Counted from the stretch's first letter, positions 7,799 through 15,986 are shown. The stretch: 21,801 nt of DNA from Nanosynbacter sp. (GCA_015257665.1 JABZJS010000012.1:1-21801); one strand, 5' to 3'. Translations and numbers: made by a program. The notes: generated from the sequence alone by a model not told the origin.

Positions 7799-7882
7799 GT
7801 CGTGCAGAGGTAAGGCCACCCACTATGTGTGACTGGCTGTCACGTTTCTCCTGATAGGACAATAGGGGTGGTTAGTGCCGAC
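7799..7882 (+). ncRNA. Multi-helix structured element before dnaE
   Basis: Nested pairings can be drawn. An outer stem GTCG/CGAC (7799-7802 with 7879-7882) adds 7804-7806 with 7876-7878 around one bulge. An inner stem CCACCC-CTAT/ATAGGGGTGG (7816-7826 with 7862-7871) has one bulged A. Within it sit two hairpins, GTGAC/GTCAC (7829-7833 with 7839-7843) and TCCT/AGGA (7849-7852 with 7856-7859). This gives a branched, three-way-junction-like fold with no U-tract. It starts three bases after the DUF5665-like stop. It could be a 3' end element, a processed small RNA or chance pairing; strand is assumed from the flanking genes. No further gene is seen between 7883 and the dnaE promoter. Confidence 0.35.
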
Positions 7883-7936
7883 AAAGCAAATAGCCCTGAC
7901 ACCTCAGTTCTTATCAATTACGAGCACCCCCCGGCG

Positions 7937-7967
7937 TTGGCGTCACCACCTACTCATTTGCTATACT
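7937..7967 (+). promoter_or_regulatory. Promoter of dnaE (extended -10, leaderless)
   Basis: TTGGCG (7937-7942), a 19-bp spacer ending in TGC, then TATACT (7962-7967). The predicted start is near 7974, two bases before the dnaE ATG at 7976. Confidence 0.6.
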
Positions 7968-7975
7968 AGATAAGT

Positions 7976-10900
7976 ATGACCTCTCACTCATTATCAGCTT
8001 TGCAACCATCGGATTTTGTTCACCTGCACAACCATACCCATCACTCACTACTTGATGGCTTAACGAAGATTGGTGACCTTGTCAATACTGTCAAAGAGTA
8101 TGGCATGACAGCAGCAGCCATTACCGATCACGGGACAATGAGTGGGGTGCTTGACTATTACAAGACGGCGAAGGCGGCGGGCGTCAAGCCGATCCTTGGC
8201 ATTGAAGCGTACGTTGCCGCTCGCTCGCGCTTCGACCGTGATCCCGCTAAAGATAAAATGCGCTACCACCTGACTATCATTGCGATGAATAATCAGGGGT
8301 ACCATAACCTGATGCGACTGAGTACGAAGGCAAACCTAGAGGGGATGTACTATAAGCCACGGATCGACCATGACCTCCTAGAGGAGTTCAACGAAGGGCT
8401 GATTGTCCTAAGCGGCTGTGCAAGTGGTGAGATTGGTGAGGCGCTGCGTTATGACGACTACGCCAAGGCAGTTGAGATCGCTCAGTGGTATAAGCGTGTC
8501 TTTGGCGACCGCTACTATCTGGAATTGCAAGACCATGGCCACCCCGAGTCTAATACGCACTGGGATGTGCAAGCGAAGATTAACGAGGGCCTGCGCCGCA
8601 TGGCTGAGGAGCTAGACATCCCTCTGGTTGTGACGTGCGATGGTCACTATCTGACGCACGACTTTCAAGACGCGCATGAGATATTGCTCTGCGTGGGGAC
8701 GGGCTCATTCTTGAGTGACGAAAAGCGGATGAGCCTGAAAGACTTTGAACTCCACCTGACTGACCCGCGCGATATCATTGCTCGCTGGGGAAGAGAGCTG
8801 CCCGAGGCTATTACCAACACCAAGCAGATTGCCGACCGCTGCACTGTCGATATCGAGCTGGGTAAAATCCTCATCCCAAAGTACCCATTGCCTGAGGGCG
8901 AGACGAGCGAACATAGCTATTTGCACAAGCTGGTGTATCGTGGCTTAGCTCAGCGTTACAATGGTGCAAAACCCGAAGATACTGCTGATCAGCTCCCCGA
9001 GCAGATTATCCCTACCTTGACTGATGACGTGCGCGAGCGGGCTAAGATGGAGCTAGGTGTGATGGCAAGCATGGGGTATGAGGGGTATTTCCTCATCGTG
9101 CAGGACTTCATTAACTGGGGCAAGAGCCAGGGGATTGTCTTTGGGCCAGGCCGGGGCAGTGCCGCGGGGTCGATTATTGCGTATGCGCTTAATATCACCG
9201 ATCTTGACCCGCTCAAGTATGGTCTACTCTTCGAGCGGTTTCTTAACCCCGATCGCATTAGCATGCCTGATATTGATGTCGACATCCAGGATACGCGGCG
9301 CGATGAGGTAATCGACTACTGTGCAAATAAATATGGTCACGATCACGTCAGTAATATCGTCACCTTTGGTAAGATGGCGGCTCGGGCGGCGGTGCGTGAT
9401 GTCGCACGTGTGTTGGAGGTGCCGTATGCTGAAAGTGACCGCCTGGCCAAGATGGTACCACCACCTGCCCAGGGGCGGCACATTCCGTTGGCGGTCAGTA
9501 CCAAGGAAGACCCTGACCTTAAGCACGAGTACGAGACGAACCCGACTGCTAAGCAGGTCTTTGATTATGCTATCCAGCTAGAGGGAACGATTCGCAGCCA
9601 TGGGGTGCACGCGTGTGGTGTGGTGATTGCGCCCGACGAGCTCGTCAAATATATCCCACTTGAGCAGGCGCAGAAAGGCGTGGTGGCGACGCAATTTCCA
9701 ATGGGTGAGGTTGAGGATCTTGGCTTGCTCAAGATGGACTTCCTTGGTCTATCGAACTTATCGATTATTAACAATGCGATGCGAATCATCCGCAAAGTCT
9801 ATGGTGATGCAATTGACCTCTCCACGCTACCGCTTGATGACGAAGCAACGTACAAGCTCTTTCAGCGGGGTGACACAACAGGGGTATTCCAGCTTGAGTC
9901 GGCTGGGATGAAACGTTATTTGCGCGCTCTCAAGCCATCGCACTTTGAGGATATCATCGCAATGGTGGCACTGTATCGGCCTGGACCAATGCAGTTTATC
10001 GATAGTTTTATTCGGCGCAAGCATGGTGAAGAGGAGATCACCTACCTTCACCCGGGGATGAAGAGCTCACTTGAGAACACGTATGGTATTTTGGTCTATC
10101 AAGAGCAGTTTATGCAGATCTCCAAGGAGTGGTGCGGCTTTACTGGTGGGCAGGCCGATACCCTGCGCAAAGCCGTTGGTAAGAAAAAGATCGACCTAAT
10201 GAAGAAGGTTAAGCCGGAGTTTGTCGAAGGAGCGGTGAAGGTTGGTGGAGCGACGCGTGAGATGGCTGAGACATTTTGGACACAGCTGGAAGAGTTTGCC
10301 AATTACTGCTTCAACAAGAGCCATGCAGCGTGCTATGGGCTTATTGCTTACTGGACGGCATATCTCAAGGCGCACTACCCCGATGCCTTTATGGCAGCCT
10401 TGATGACAAGTGACCACGATGATATTGACCGGCTGGCAATCGAGATCACCGAGTGTAAGCATATGGGCCTGACGGTGCTTAACCCTGATGTCAATGAATC
10501 GTACGAGGAATTTGCCGTGGTGCCGGGTAAGAAGCAGATCCGCTTTGGTATGGCAGCAGTGAAGGGTGTTGGCGCGGGGGCAGTGGAAGAGATCGTTAAG
10601 ATGCGTGACCGCGATGGGAAGTTTGCTACGGTGGAGGACTTTGCCAAGCGTGTCTCGACGAGTAAGTGCAATAAGCGGGTTTGGGAGTCGCTCATTAAAT
10701 CGGGTGGCTTTGATGCGCTGGGTGATCGCTCTGATCTTCTCTTTAATCTTGAGAATGTCCTTGCTTTTGCGAGTAAATTACAGAAGGAAGCGTTGAGCGG
10801 CCAAACCGATCTCTTTGGTAGCCTAGCCGACAGCTCTACAGAGGTCATGCCGTCGATTGAGCTTAAGCCAGCGCCCGTCAAACACACTGACAAAGAGCGC

Positions 10901-11680
10901 CTGATGTGGGAGCGCGAGCTGATTGGCCTCTACATTAGTGCGCACCCGCTCGACCACTACGACACGTTCTTTGCTGAGCAGACCGTGCCACTGCGCACTG
11001 TCTCACCACAGATCGACGGCCAGACAGTGACGATCGGTGGCCTCGTGACGCGCTTGCGGACGATTGTGACGAAGTCGGGCAGTAAGATGGCTTTTGTAGG
11101 GGTTGAGGACAAATCGGGTGAGAGCGAGATTATCGTCTTCCCAAACCTGTATGAGAAGCTTGCTGGCCAGCTGGAACAAGATGTGGTAATCACTGCCAGC
11201 GGCAAGGTGAGCGCGCGCGATCGCGATGGCAACCTTGGTGATGAAGCAAAGCTAATTGCCAATGAAATCACCGTCGTGACCGATACCGACTTAGCCGAAT
11301 ATCAAGCAACTGGTCGCACGATGTCTGTACCAACCGGCCCAGCAGCTACGCCGCGCCGCCGGTCATCATCGCAAAAAAATACCCAGCGCTCAGCGCAAGC
11401 ATCGACACGTGCGGCCGCATCAGTGTCAGTAGCCCCACCGCCCAAACCGCTTGACACGCTCCCAACGGTCTATGTGCGGGTTAAGAACCCCGATGATATG
11501 GCTGCTCTCACGAAGTTTAAGCAGCTGTGTACACAAAACCCGGGCCAGCACGATATTATTATGATGCTCGGTGATGACAAAACATCGGCGATTCGCCTGC
11601 CATTCCGGGTCGACGCGCAGCAGCGGCTACAAAATGAACTTGCACAAATCCTCGGTAAAGACTGCGTTGTTGTTAAATAA
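7976..11680 (+). CDS. dnaE: DNA polymerase III alpha subunit (DnaE type)
   Basis: This is the replicative DNA polymerase, 1234 residues against ~1160 in E. coli. An N-terminal PHP domain starts HLHNHTHHSLLDG (H16, H18, H20) with ITDHG, IEAYV, SGCASGE and a late DGHYL, so its metal ligands look intact. The palm carries the catalytic aspartates in PDIDVD (D434, D436) and KMDFLG (D588), with GPGRGSAAGS just before. Helix-hairpin-helix-like and OB-fold segments follow (TIGGLVTRLRTIVTKSG, EIIVFPNLYEK). A Ser/Pro/Ala/Arg-rich linker at ~1113-1160 joins a small C-terminal domain and accounts for much of the extra length. Intact PHP residues are known to allow 3'-5' proofreading in some DnaE enzymes; this is plausible here. 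It is transcribed alone from a leaderless promoter. Confidence 0.97.
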   Translation: MTSHSLSALQPSDFVHLHNHTHHSLLDGLTKIGDLVNTVKEYGMTAAAITDHGTMSGVLDYYKTAKAAGVKPILGIEAYVAARSRFDRDPAKDKMRYHLTIIAMNNQGYHNLMRLSTKANLEGMYYKPRIDHDLLEEFNEGLIVLSGCASGEIGEALRYDDYAKAVEIAQWYKRVFGDRYYLELQDHGHPESNTHWDVQAKINEGLRRMAEELDIPLVVTCDGHYLTHDFQDAHEILLCVGTGSFLSDEKRMSLKDFELHLTDPRDIIARWGRELPEAITNTKQIADRCTVDIELGKILIPKYPLPEGETSEHSYLHKLVYRGLAQRYNGAKPEDTADQLPEQIIPTLTDDVRERAKMELGVMASMGYEGYFLIVQDFINWGKSQGIVFGPGRGSAAGSIIAYALNITDLDPLKYGLLFERFLNPDRISMPDIDVDIQDTRRDEVIDYCANKYGHDHVSNIVTFGKMAARAAVRDVARVLEVPYAESDRLAKMVPPPAQGRHIPLAVSTKEDPDLKHEYETNPTAKQVFDYAIQLEGTIRSHGVHACGVVIAPDELVKYIPLEQAQKGVVATQFPMGEVEDLGLLKMDFLGLSNLSIINNAMRIIRKVYGDAIDLSTLPLDDEATYKLFQRGDTTGVFQLESAGMKRYLRALKPSHFEDIIAMVALYRPGPMQFIDSFIRRKHGEEEITYLHPGMKSSLENTYGILVYQEQFMQISKEWCGFTGGQADTLRKAVGKKKIDLMKKVKPEFVEGAVKVGGATREMAETFWTQLEEFANYCFNKSHAACYGLIAYWTAYLKAHYPDAFMAALMTSDHDDIDRLAIEITECKHMGLTVLNPDVNESYEEFAVVPGKKQIRFGMAAVKGVGAGAVEEIVKMRDRDGKFATVEDFAKRVSTSKCNKRVWESLIKSGGFDALGDRSDLLFNLENVLAFASKLQKEALSGQTDLFGSLADSSTEVMPSIELKPAPVKHTDKERLMWERELIGLYISAHPLDHYDTFFAEQTVPLRTVSPQIDGQTVTIGGLVTRLRTIVTKSGSKMAFVGVEDKSGESEIIVFPNLYEKLAGQLEQDVVITASGKVSARDRDGNLGDEAKLIANEITVVTDTDLAEYQATGRTMSVPTGPAATPRRRSSSQKNTQRSAQASTRAAASVSVAPPPKPLDTLPTVYVRVKNPDDMAALTKFKQLCTQNPGQHDIIMMLGDDKTSAIRLPFRVDAQQRLQNELAQILGKDCVVVK

Positions 11681-11685
11681 TGCTG

Positions 11686-11701
11686 CCCCTCCGCGTAGGG
11701 G
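11686..11701 (+). terminator. Short GC hairpin after dnaE
   Basis: CCCCT (11686-11690) pairs with AGGGG (11697-11701), loop of six, five bases past the dnaE stop. No T-run follows on the plus strand. It could also form the 3' end of a minus-strand RNA, where the sequence after it (CAGCATTATTTAA) is AT-rich. Confidence 0.4.
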
Positions 11702-11862
11702 GGTGACTCGCGCCGCCCTGGGAGTCTGCTGGCTGCGCGTGTAATTTTTACTTCGAACAGTAGCGTCTACGACCAGGGCGGCGCGAGGCCAGATACTTGC
11801 GAGGCGAGCGAAATAAGCTCAAGCACAGGCAAGCTGTGTGCGGTGGCTTGGTCGTGCCACCT
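11690..11862 (-). ncRNA. Candidate structured RNA gene between dnaE and trmH-like gene
   Basis: This gap between convergent genes is dense in helices. On the minus strand, 5' to 3': GGTGGC/GCCACC (11861-11856 with 11847-11842), CACAG/CTGTG (11838-11834 with 11828-11824), GAGC/GCTC (11820-11817 with 11809-11806), a perfect 15-pair GC-rich stem (11787-11773 with 11721-11707) closing a 51-base loop, and a terminal CCCCT/AGGGG hairpin. A minus-strand promoter (11869-11897) would start the RNA at about 11862, right at the first hairpin. It does not carry the hallmarks I know for RNase P, SRP RNA or tmRNA; 6S RNA cannot be excluded. Exact ends are guesses. The helices also form on the plus strand, so extended terminators are the alternative. 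A 13-codon GTG ORF at 11860 exists but is unconvincing. Confidence 0.4.
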
Positions 11863-11868
11863 ACTGCT

Positions 11869-11897
11869 AGTATAACCCGATATTTGTCACAACGCAA
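11869..11897 (-). promoter_or_regulatory. Minus-strand promoter within the dnaE/trmH gap
   Basis: On the minus strand TTGCGT (11897-11892), a 17-bp spacer, then TATACT (11874-11869). The predicted start is ~11862. No protein gene follows on that strand before the end of dnaE, which is why an RNA gene is suspected. Confidence 0.45.
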
Positions 11898-11923
11898 ACA
11901 AAATGGGTACATATATGCTGCAA

Positions 11924-12460
11924 CTATCCAGCAGTTGTGAGCGCATAGAGCGCGATACCGGTCGCGACTGATACGTTAAATGATTCCTTCTGTCCATACA
12001 TCGGAATCTCGATGATGTCATCCACAAGCGAGAGCGTCTCGGCCGGAATACCATGGACTTCTTCGCCAAGCAGAAGGACGAGCTTGCTTGGTGGCTGATA
12101 TTGCTGGAGAGAAATAGAAGTAGGAGCTTGCTCAAGCGCAACAATGCGATAGCCGGCAAACTGCTCAAGGTCGAACTCTGGCTGGTAATCGAACGGTACG
12201 AGAGCTTCGGCACCAAGCGCCGTTTTGTGGATCTGCCGAGTGATCTTTTCGCGGATGTGCGGCAAACGTGGGTCGGCTCGCACTGTCTCTTCAGGCTGGT
12301 AGGCACAGTGCGGTGGAGTTGGCTGAAGGGAAAGATCGGGATAGGGTGTGTAGCCACTGAGGATGAGCCGCTGCACACCAAATCCTTCGCAGGTACGAAA
12401 AATCGACCCAACATTGTGTGCCGAGCGAATGTTGTGCGCGATAACAATAATCTCTAGCAT
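11924..12460 (-). CDS. TrmH-family (SPOUT) RNA 2'-O-ribose methyltransferase
   Basis: This 178-residue protein has the three SPOUT knot motifs: motif 1 NIRSAHNVGSIFRTCEGFG (from residue 10), motif 2 LVLLLGEEVHGIP (~127-139), and motif 3 DIIEIPMYGQKESFNVSVATGIALY (~148-172), with N162 in the AdoMet loop. Such enzymes methylate the ribose 2'-OH of a tRNA or rRNA base. The lack of an N-terminal L30e-like substrate-binding domain makes it a short, YibK/TrmL-sized member, but the HKTALGAE and GYTPYP segments resemble a different small TrmH group. The target RNA is unknown. It is divergent from pilB, and its -10 TATAAT places transcription start on the A of the ATG. Confidence 0.88.
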   Translation of the reverse strand: MLEIIVIAHNIRSAHNVGSIFRTCEGFGVQRLILSGYTPYPDLSLQPTPPHCAYQPEETVRADPRLPHIREKITRQIHKTALGAEALVPFDYQPEFDLEQFAGYRIVALEQAPTSISLQQYQPPSKLVLLLGEEVHGIPAETLSLVDDIIEIPMYGQKESFNVSVATGIALYALTTAG

Positions 12461-12466
12461 AATTGT

Positions 12467-12472
12467 ATTATA
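12467..12472 (-). promoter_or_regulatory. Consensus -10 (TATAAT) of trmH-like gene, leaderless
   Basis: Minus-strand TATAAT at 12472-12467; seven bases downstream is 12460, exactly the first base of the start codon. No convincing -35 was found. Confidence 0.6.
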
Positions 12473-12517
12473 CCTAAAGTGCTTTGGATTTACCCCCTAT
12501 ATTTACCACGAGCTTTT

Positions 12518-12526
12518 TGTTACACT
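12518..12526 (+). promoter_or_regulatory. Extended -10 promoter of pilB, leaderless
   Basis: TG at 12518-12519, T, then TACACT at 12521-12526. Predicted start 12533, one base before the ATG at 12534. The only bases between are AAGAAGG, which look like a Shine-Dalgarno but are too close to the ATG and upstream of the start site. Confidence 0.55.
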
Positions 12527-12533
12527 AAGAAGG

Positions 12534-14156
12534 ATGAATGAAGATGAAGTCCAACAACGTCGTCGCCAGCAAGATGAGGCGTCGACCGAGCAACGATCGC
12601 GCATTCTTGGCCTTAAGTACCTTGATATGCGCCCCATCGAAGAGACGCTGCCACTAGCACGCGACCTAATGACGATCGAGGAGATGCACAACCTCTATAT
12701 GCTGCCGCTAACTGACGGTAATGAGCAGGAATCGTATCAGTTTGCCGTTACGACACAAACGCCTCAGTCGGTTATCCAGCGGACGCGGCGCACGTATCAA
12801 GACCGGGGGCTACCTGTCGAATTCTATTTGATTAGCCTCAGTGGCTACCGCGTGTTGATGAACCGCTTTGACCCACCAAAGAAGATCGTCTATGACGACA
12901 TTAAGATTGCCAAAGCGGGCGACAGCGAGACCATTGCCGAGGTGAGCCAGACGCTTGGCCGAGTCAGTAGTGAGGAGGTTTTTGACTTTTTGATCAACCA
13001 GGCGGATATGCTCGGCGCGAGCGATATCCACATCGAGAATGAACGCCATGATATCCGGATTCGTCTCCGTGTCGATGGTGCACTTCATCCCGTCGCGACG
13101 ATCAGCCGCAGCCGCTACCGCGTGATCATGGGTGAGCTCGCCAGCCGTGCTGGTGTGTCGAGTGCTTCGATGGAGCCGCAGTCTGGCCATATCCAAAAGG
13201 ACGTGACGCATGGCAATGCGACGCACTTGCTCAACATCCGTGTTGAGACTGTACCAACCATGTATGGACAGGATGCTGTGCTGCGTCTCTTTAATTTCGA
13301 TGAAAGCTTGCTCAATCTTGACTTGCTGGGTATTCCGCCTAAGCAGCGCCAGCAGATTGATGAAATCATCAGCCATCCGCGCGGTCTTGTGCTGATGGTC
13401 GGGCCAACGGGCTCAGGTAAATCTACCACGCTCTATAGCATGCTCAACGCCCTCAACACGACTGACCGCAAGATTATTACTCTGGAGGATCCAATCGAAT
13501 ACGGCTTGGCTGGTATCTCGCAAATCCCAATTAATACCACCGCCGGTGGAAGCTTTGGTGAGGGTTTGCGCAGCGTGCTTCGTCTCGATCCAGATGTCGT
13601 GATGGTGGGTGAGATCCGCGATGTCGATACGGCGCGCACTGCCATTCAAGCGTCGATTACTGGCCATTTGGTGATGTCGAGCTTCCACGCCAATAGCAGT
13701 AGTGCAGCCTTTAGTCGAATGATCGACCTGATTGGTGTAAACCCGATTTTTGCCAGTGCTATTCGCCTTGTGGTGGCGCAGCGTTTGGTGCGGCGTCTCG
13801 TGGACGAGACCAAAGAGGTCTACGAGCCAGACGACGCCACGCGCAGCTATGTCAAGCGAGTTCTTGCTGATATTCCTGAAGAGGTAGAGCATCCCGATCT
13901 CGACACCTTCAAGCTCTGGCGGCCAGTACCGAGCGATGATGCGCCATTTGGCTACAAAGGCCGCATGGTGATTATGGAGCAGCTTATCGTGACCCCAGGT
14001 ATTCAGAAGTTCATCCGCGGAGATTTTACCGATGTCCACCCAGACGTCATCGAAAAAGCCGCCCAGCGCGAGGGTATGCTCACCCTCGAACAAATTGGCG
14101 TCCTTGCTGCCCTGCGCGGCGAGACAACGCTGGAAGAAGTCAATCGGGTGATATAG
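12534..14156 (+). CDS. pilB: Type IV pilus assembly / type II secretion ATPase (PilB/GspE family)
   Basis: Hexameric ATPase that powers pilus extension at the cytoplasmic membrane. The 540-residue protein has an N-terminal domain of unclear type, an N2 segment (GASDIHIEN...IRIRVDG style, ~160-185), Walker A GPTGSGKST at 290-298, the Asp box ITLEDPIEYG, Walker B DPDVVMVGEIRD at 352-363, and His box residues H378 and H385. GspE/PilB proteins usually carry a four-cysteine zinc module after RLVRRL; here that region has no cysteine, and none occurs in the whole protein. I start at 12534 because the frame's earlier ATG would span the divergent promoter and trmH. No other pilus gene is nearby, though pili are known in Saccharibacteria. 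A retraction ATPase (PilT) is less likely, as the N-terminal domain is too long. Confidence 0.9.
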   Translation: MNEDEVQQRRRQQDEASTEQRSRILGLKYLDMRPIEETLPLARDLMTIEEMHNLYMLPLTDGNEQESYQFAVTTQTPQSVIQRTRRTYQDRGLPVEFYLISLSGYRVLMNRFDPPKKIVYDDIKIAKAGDSETIAEVSQTLGRVSSEEVFDFLINQADMLGASDIHIENERHDIRIRLRVDGALHPVATISRSRYRVIMGELASRAGVSSASMEPQSGHIQKDVTHGNATHLLNIRVETVPTMYGQDAVLRLFNFDESLLNLDLLGIPPKQRQQIDEIISHPRGLVLMVGPTGSGKSTTLYSMLNALNTTDRKIITLEDPIEYGLAGISQIPINTTAGGSFGEGLRSVLRLDPDVVMVGEIRDVDTARTAIQASITGHLVMSSFHANSSSAAFSRMIDLIGVNPIFASAIRLVVAQRLVRRLVDETKEVYEPDDATRSYVKRVLADIPEEVEHPDLDTFKLWRPVPSDDAPFGYKGRMVIMEQLIVTPGIQKFIRGDFTDVHPDVIEKAAQREGMLTLEQIGVLAALRGETTLEEVNRVI

Positions 14157-14176
14157 CACGGTGTACACTTTGCTGT

Positions 14177-14213
14177 CATATCACCATTGATATGTCTGTG
14201 TGTCAAGCGACAC
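14177..14213 (+). other. Two small hairpins after pilB
   Basis: CATATC/GATATG (14177-14182 with 14189-14194) and GTGTC/GACAC (14200-14204 with 14209-14213). Neither is followed by a T-run, so termination here is uncertain. Otherwise the 110-base gap holds only the next promoter. Confidence 0.4.
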
Positions 14214-14229
14214 GTGCTGGCTCATAACT

Positions 14230-14258
14230 TTGACGCCTATCATATATTCTGCTACGAT
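14230..14258 (+). promoter_or_regulatory. Promoter of the 562-residue protein gene, leaderless
   Basis: TTGACG (14230-14235), 17-bp spacer ending in TGC, then TACGAT (14253-14258): a near-consensus -35, ideal spacing and extended -10. Predicted start ~14265, two bases before the ATG. An overlapping GATAAT (14256-14261) would also give a leaderless start. Confidence 0.65.
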
Positions 14259-14266
14259 AATAGCAC

Positions 14267-15955
14267 ATGTTGAAGCCGAATCGATTATCGAGCGAACAGT
14301 ACCCTTCGCAAGAGCAGCCCGTGGGGGAGTGTAGCGAACAAGAGCTAACCGAAAAAGGGGCGTGTATTTATGCAGCGTTTGATGTTATGAATAGCGTCTT
14401 AGAAAAGATGGATAGCAAGGCAGCGCGCACTGGATCTTTTAAGAATGGTCTTGCCATATCTCTTGATAGTGCAGTGACAAGCATTGGTAAGTATCGAATC
14501 GACCCGATCAATCTGACTGATCTCATGTCGCGTATTTATAATAATAACCCACACGATAAAGACGCGTGGAATTATACAAATCAGCGGCTATACCCAGAGG
14601 CAAAAGAACAGTCAAAAGACTTGGTGGTGCACCAGTATGAAGAAGTTGTGTTGGAGCATTTAGCAGCAATAGAAACAATCTTTCTTGGCGACAGTCGAGG
14701 GGTTGATTGGAGTGGCCAGTACGATGTATCGGTGCCGACCGTCAAGAGTTGGCGACGCAAAAAGCAGCTTGACCCTCATACTGCGACTGAGGAATATTGC
14801 CAGTTTGCTCAGCAGGCTGTCGAAAGAACAACCCAGCAATTACGCTCAACGATAGATGCAGGTCGTCACACGCTCGAGCAATACGAACTAAACCAGGCGG
14901 AGGCCGATGATGTATGCAATGCACAGGCTCCATATCTTGCAGCCTTTGCTAGCAAATACGAGGCGTTATACGCACAAACAGAACCAATTACCAACGCTCA
15001 CCAGTATATTCGGCTCGGTTATAATAGAAAGTTATATAGGCTTAGCCAGCATATTATTGCTGAAGCACCAGTCATCAAGCAATTGCAAAGACAAATATAT
15101 CAATGGTATGACCGGCCAGACCAAGAAATCGTTGATGACCTTGCCCTTGAGTGCGCCGAGCGGCTCTGGAGTGACGATCTGAAGCAGACGATTCATCAGC
15201 AGCTCGCTACCGAATCGGATAATGCTGTCATCGATGCGTTGCGCTGGCTTGAGCAACAGCTTGATGGTTACCAGCCAGAGTGCCGTCAGGCCGACCACGC
15301 GGCCGTCAAGCAGCTTGATGCACCTCTACGCAAGACAACTCCGCGAGCAGCTGAGTCAGCTTACAAAGCAGTGAGCCATAGCAAAACGCATGAGCAAAAG
15401 CGGGCAATAACAGAGGTGCAGTTGGATGCGGCGATTGCTCCGTGGCTTGGCCGAGACGGTGAGCGCTTGCCGCCAGTTGATGTACTTGTCGATAATGGGT
15501 CTGGGGTACTTGTGCTCGATTGCCGGACGAAAGCAGCCAAAGATATTGAGCACCAGATGGCTGGCTACGAAACAGCAGAAAAACAGCAGGGTATCATCAG
15601 TGAGGTGCTCGGCAGGTTGACGCATTATGCCGATGCAGCACTCAACGAGCACGGCCTCAAGCAGACGCACGCAATGAGCAGGCTAAATGACATACGTCAT
15701 AGCTCGCCATATAAAGCGCATACGATCTGGTATAACAAAACAGTCAGCCGAAATGTGATCCGTGTCTATGTTGCGGATGTCGATGTTGGCAAAATGGCGA
15801 ATCGGCGTCTGCGATCTCAGCTAAAAAAGTGCGGAATCAAGCACACCCTGCTCTTTGTCGGTGCGTGTGATAAGCAGCACCAGCTCGACATGCTACAGCA
15901 CATTACCCAGCAAGATCGCAAACGCATCAGAGGTAATGGCGCTGGGTCAGTCTAA
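14267..15955 (+). CDS. Large protein of unknown function (possible RelE-like C-terminus)
   Basis: This 562-residue soluble protein has no signal peptide or membrane segment. Residues ~20-330 are charged and mainly helical with several QQ-rich stretches. A middle part around 385-430 has the strand-like VDVLVDNGSGVLVLDC. The last ~85 residues (AHTIWYN near 484, NVIRVYVADVD, then HTLLFVGACDKQHQLDMLQHI near 525-545) read as beta strands followed by a helix. An Arg-x-Tyr strand and a 'LL..G..DKQ' strand end loosely recall RelE/HigB-type toxin folds. That likeness is weak and could be chance. No small antitoxin gene adjoins. It has its own strong promoter and converges on the malic enzyme gene. I do not recognise the family. 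Confidence 0.8.
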   Translation: MLKPNRLSSEQYPSQEQPVGECSEQELTEKGACIYAAFDVMNSVLEKMDSKAARTGSFKNGLAISLDSAVTSIGKYRIDPINLTDLMSRIYNNNPHDKDAWNYTNQRLYPEAKEQSKDLVVHQYEEVVLEHLAAIETIFLGDSRGVDWSGQYDVSVPTVKSWRRKKQLDPHTATEEYCQFAQQAVERTTQQLRSTIDAGRHTLEQYELNQAEADDVCNAQAPYLAAFASKYEALYAQTEPITNAHQYIRLGYNRKLYRLSQHIIAEAPVIKQLQRQIYQWYDRPDQEIVDDLALECAERLWSDDLKQTIHQQLATESDNAVIDALRWLEQQLDGYQPECRQADHAAVKQLDAPLRKTTPRAAESAYKAVSHSKTHEQKRAITEVQLDAAIAPWLGRDGERLPPVDVLVDNGSGVLVLDCRTKAAKDIEHQMAGYETAEKQQGIISEVLGRLTHYADAALNEHGLKQTHAMSRLNDIRHSSPYKAHTIWYNKTVSRNVIRVYVADVDVGKMANRRLRSQLKKCGIKHTLLFVGACDKQHQLDMLQHITQQDRKRIRGNGAGSV

Positions 15956-15986
15956 TGTATTACCAAAGTAAATAGCACCCAATACA

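Noticed and set aside
10375..10893. 172-codon minus-strand frame opposite dnaE
   Set aside because: Ser/Leu-rich composition typical of antisense to a coding gene; no start signal.
11752..11757. TTCGAA in the dnaE/trmH gap as a tRNA or tmRNA T-loop
   Set aside because: Flanking bases do not form a T-stem or acceptor stem, and no CCA or tag-like frame is present.
11887..12447. Long minus-strand frame overlapping the trmH-like gene in another phase
   Set aside because: It has no recognisable motif, while the overlapping frame carries all three SPOUT motifs and a leaderless promoter at its start.
12363..12533. Upstream extension of pilB to an earlier ATG
   Set aside because: It would run antisense through the trmH start and across both divergent promoters; family similarity begins after 12534.
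13413..14168. Long minus-strand frame opposite pilB
   Set aside because: It is a shadow of a strongly conserved ATPase gene, with no motif or ribosome site of its own.
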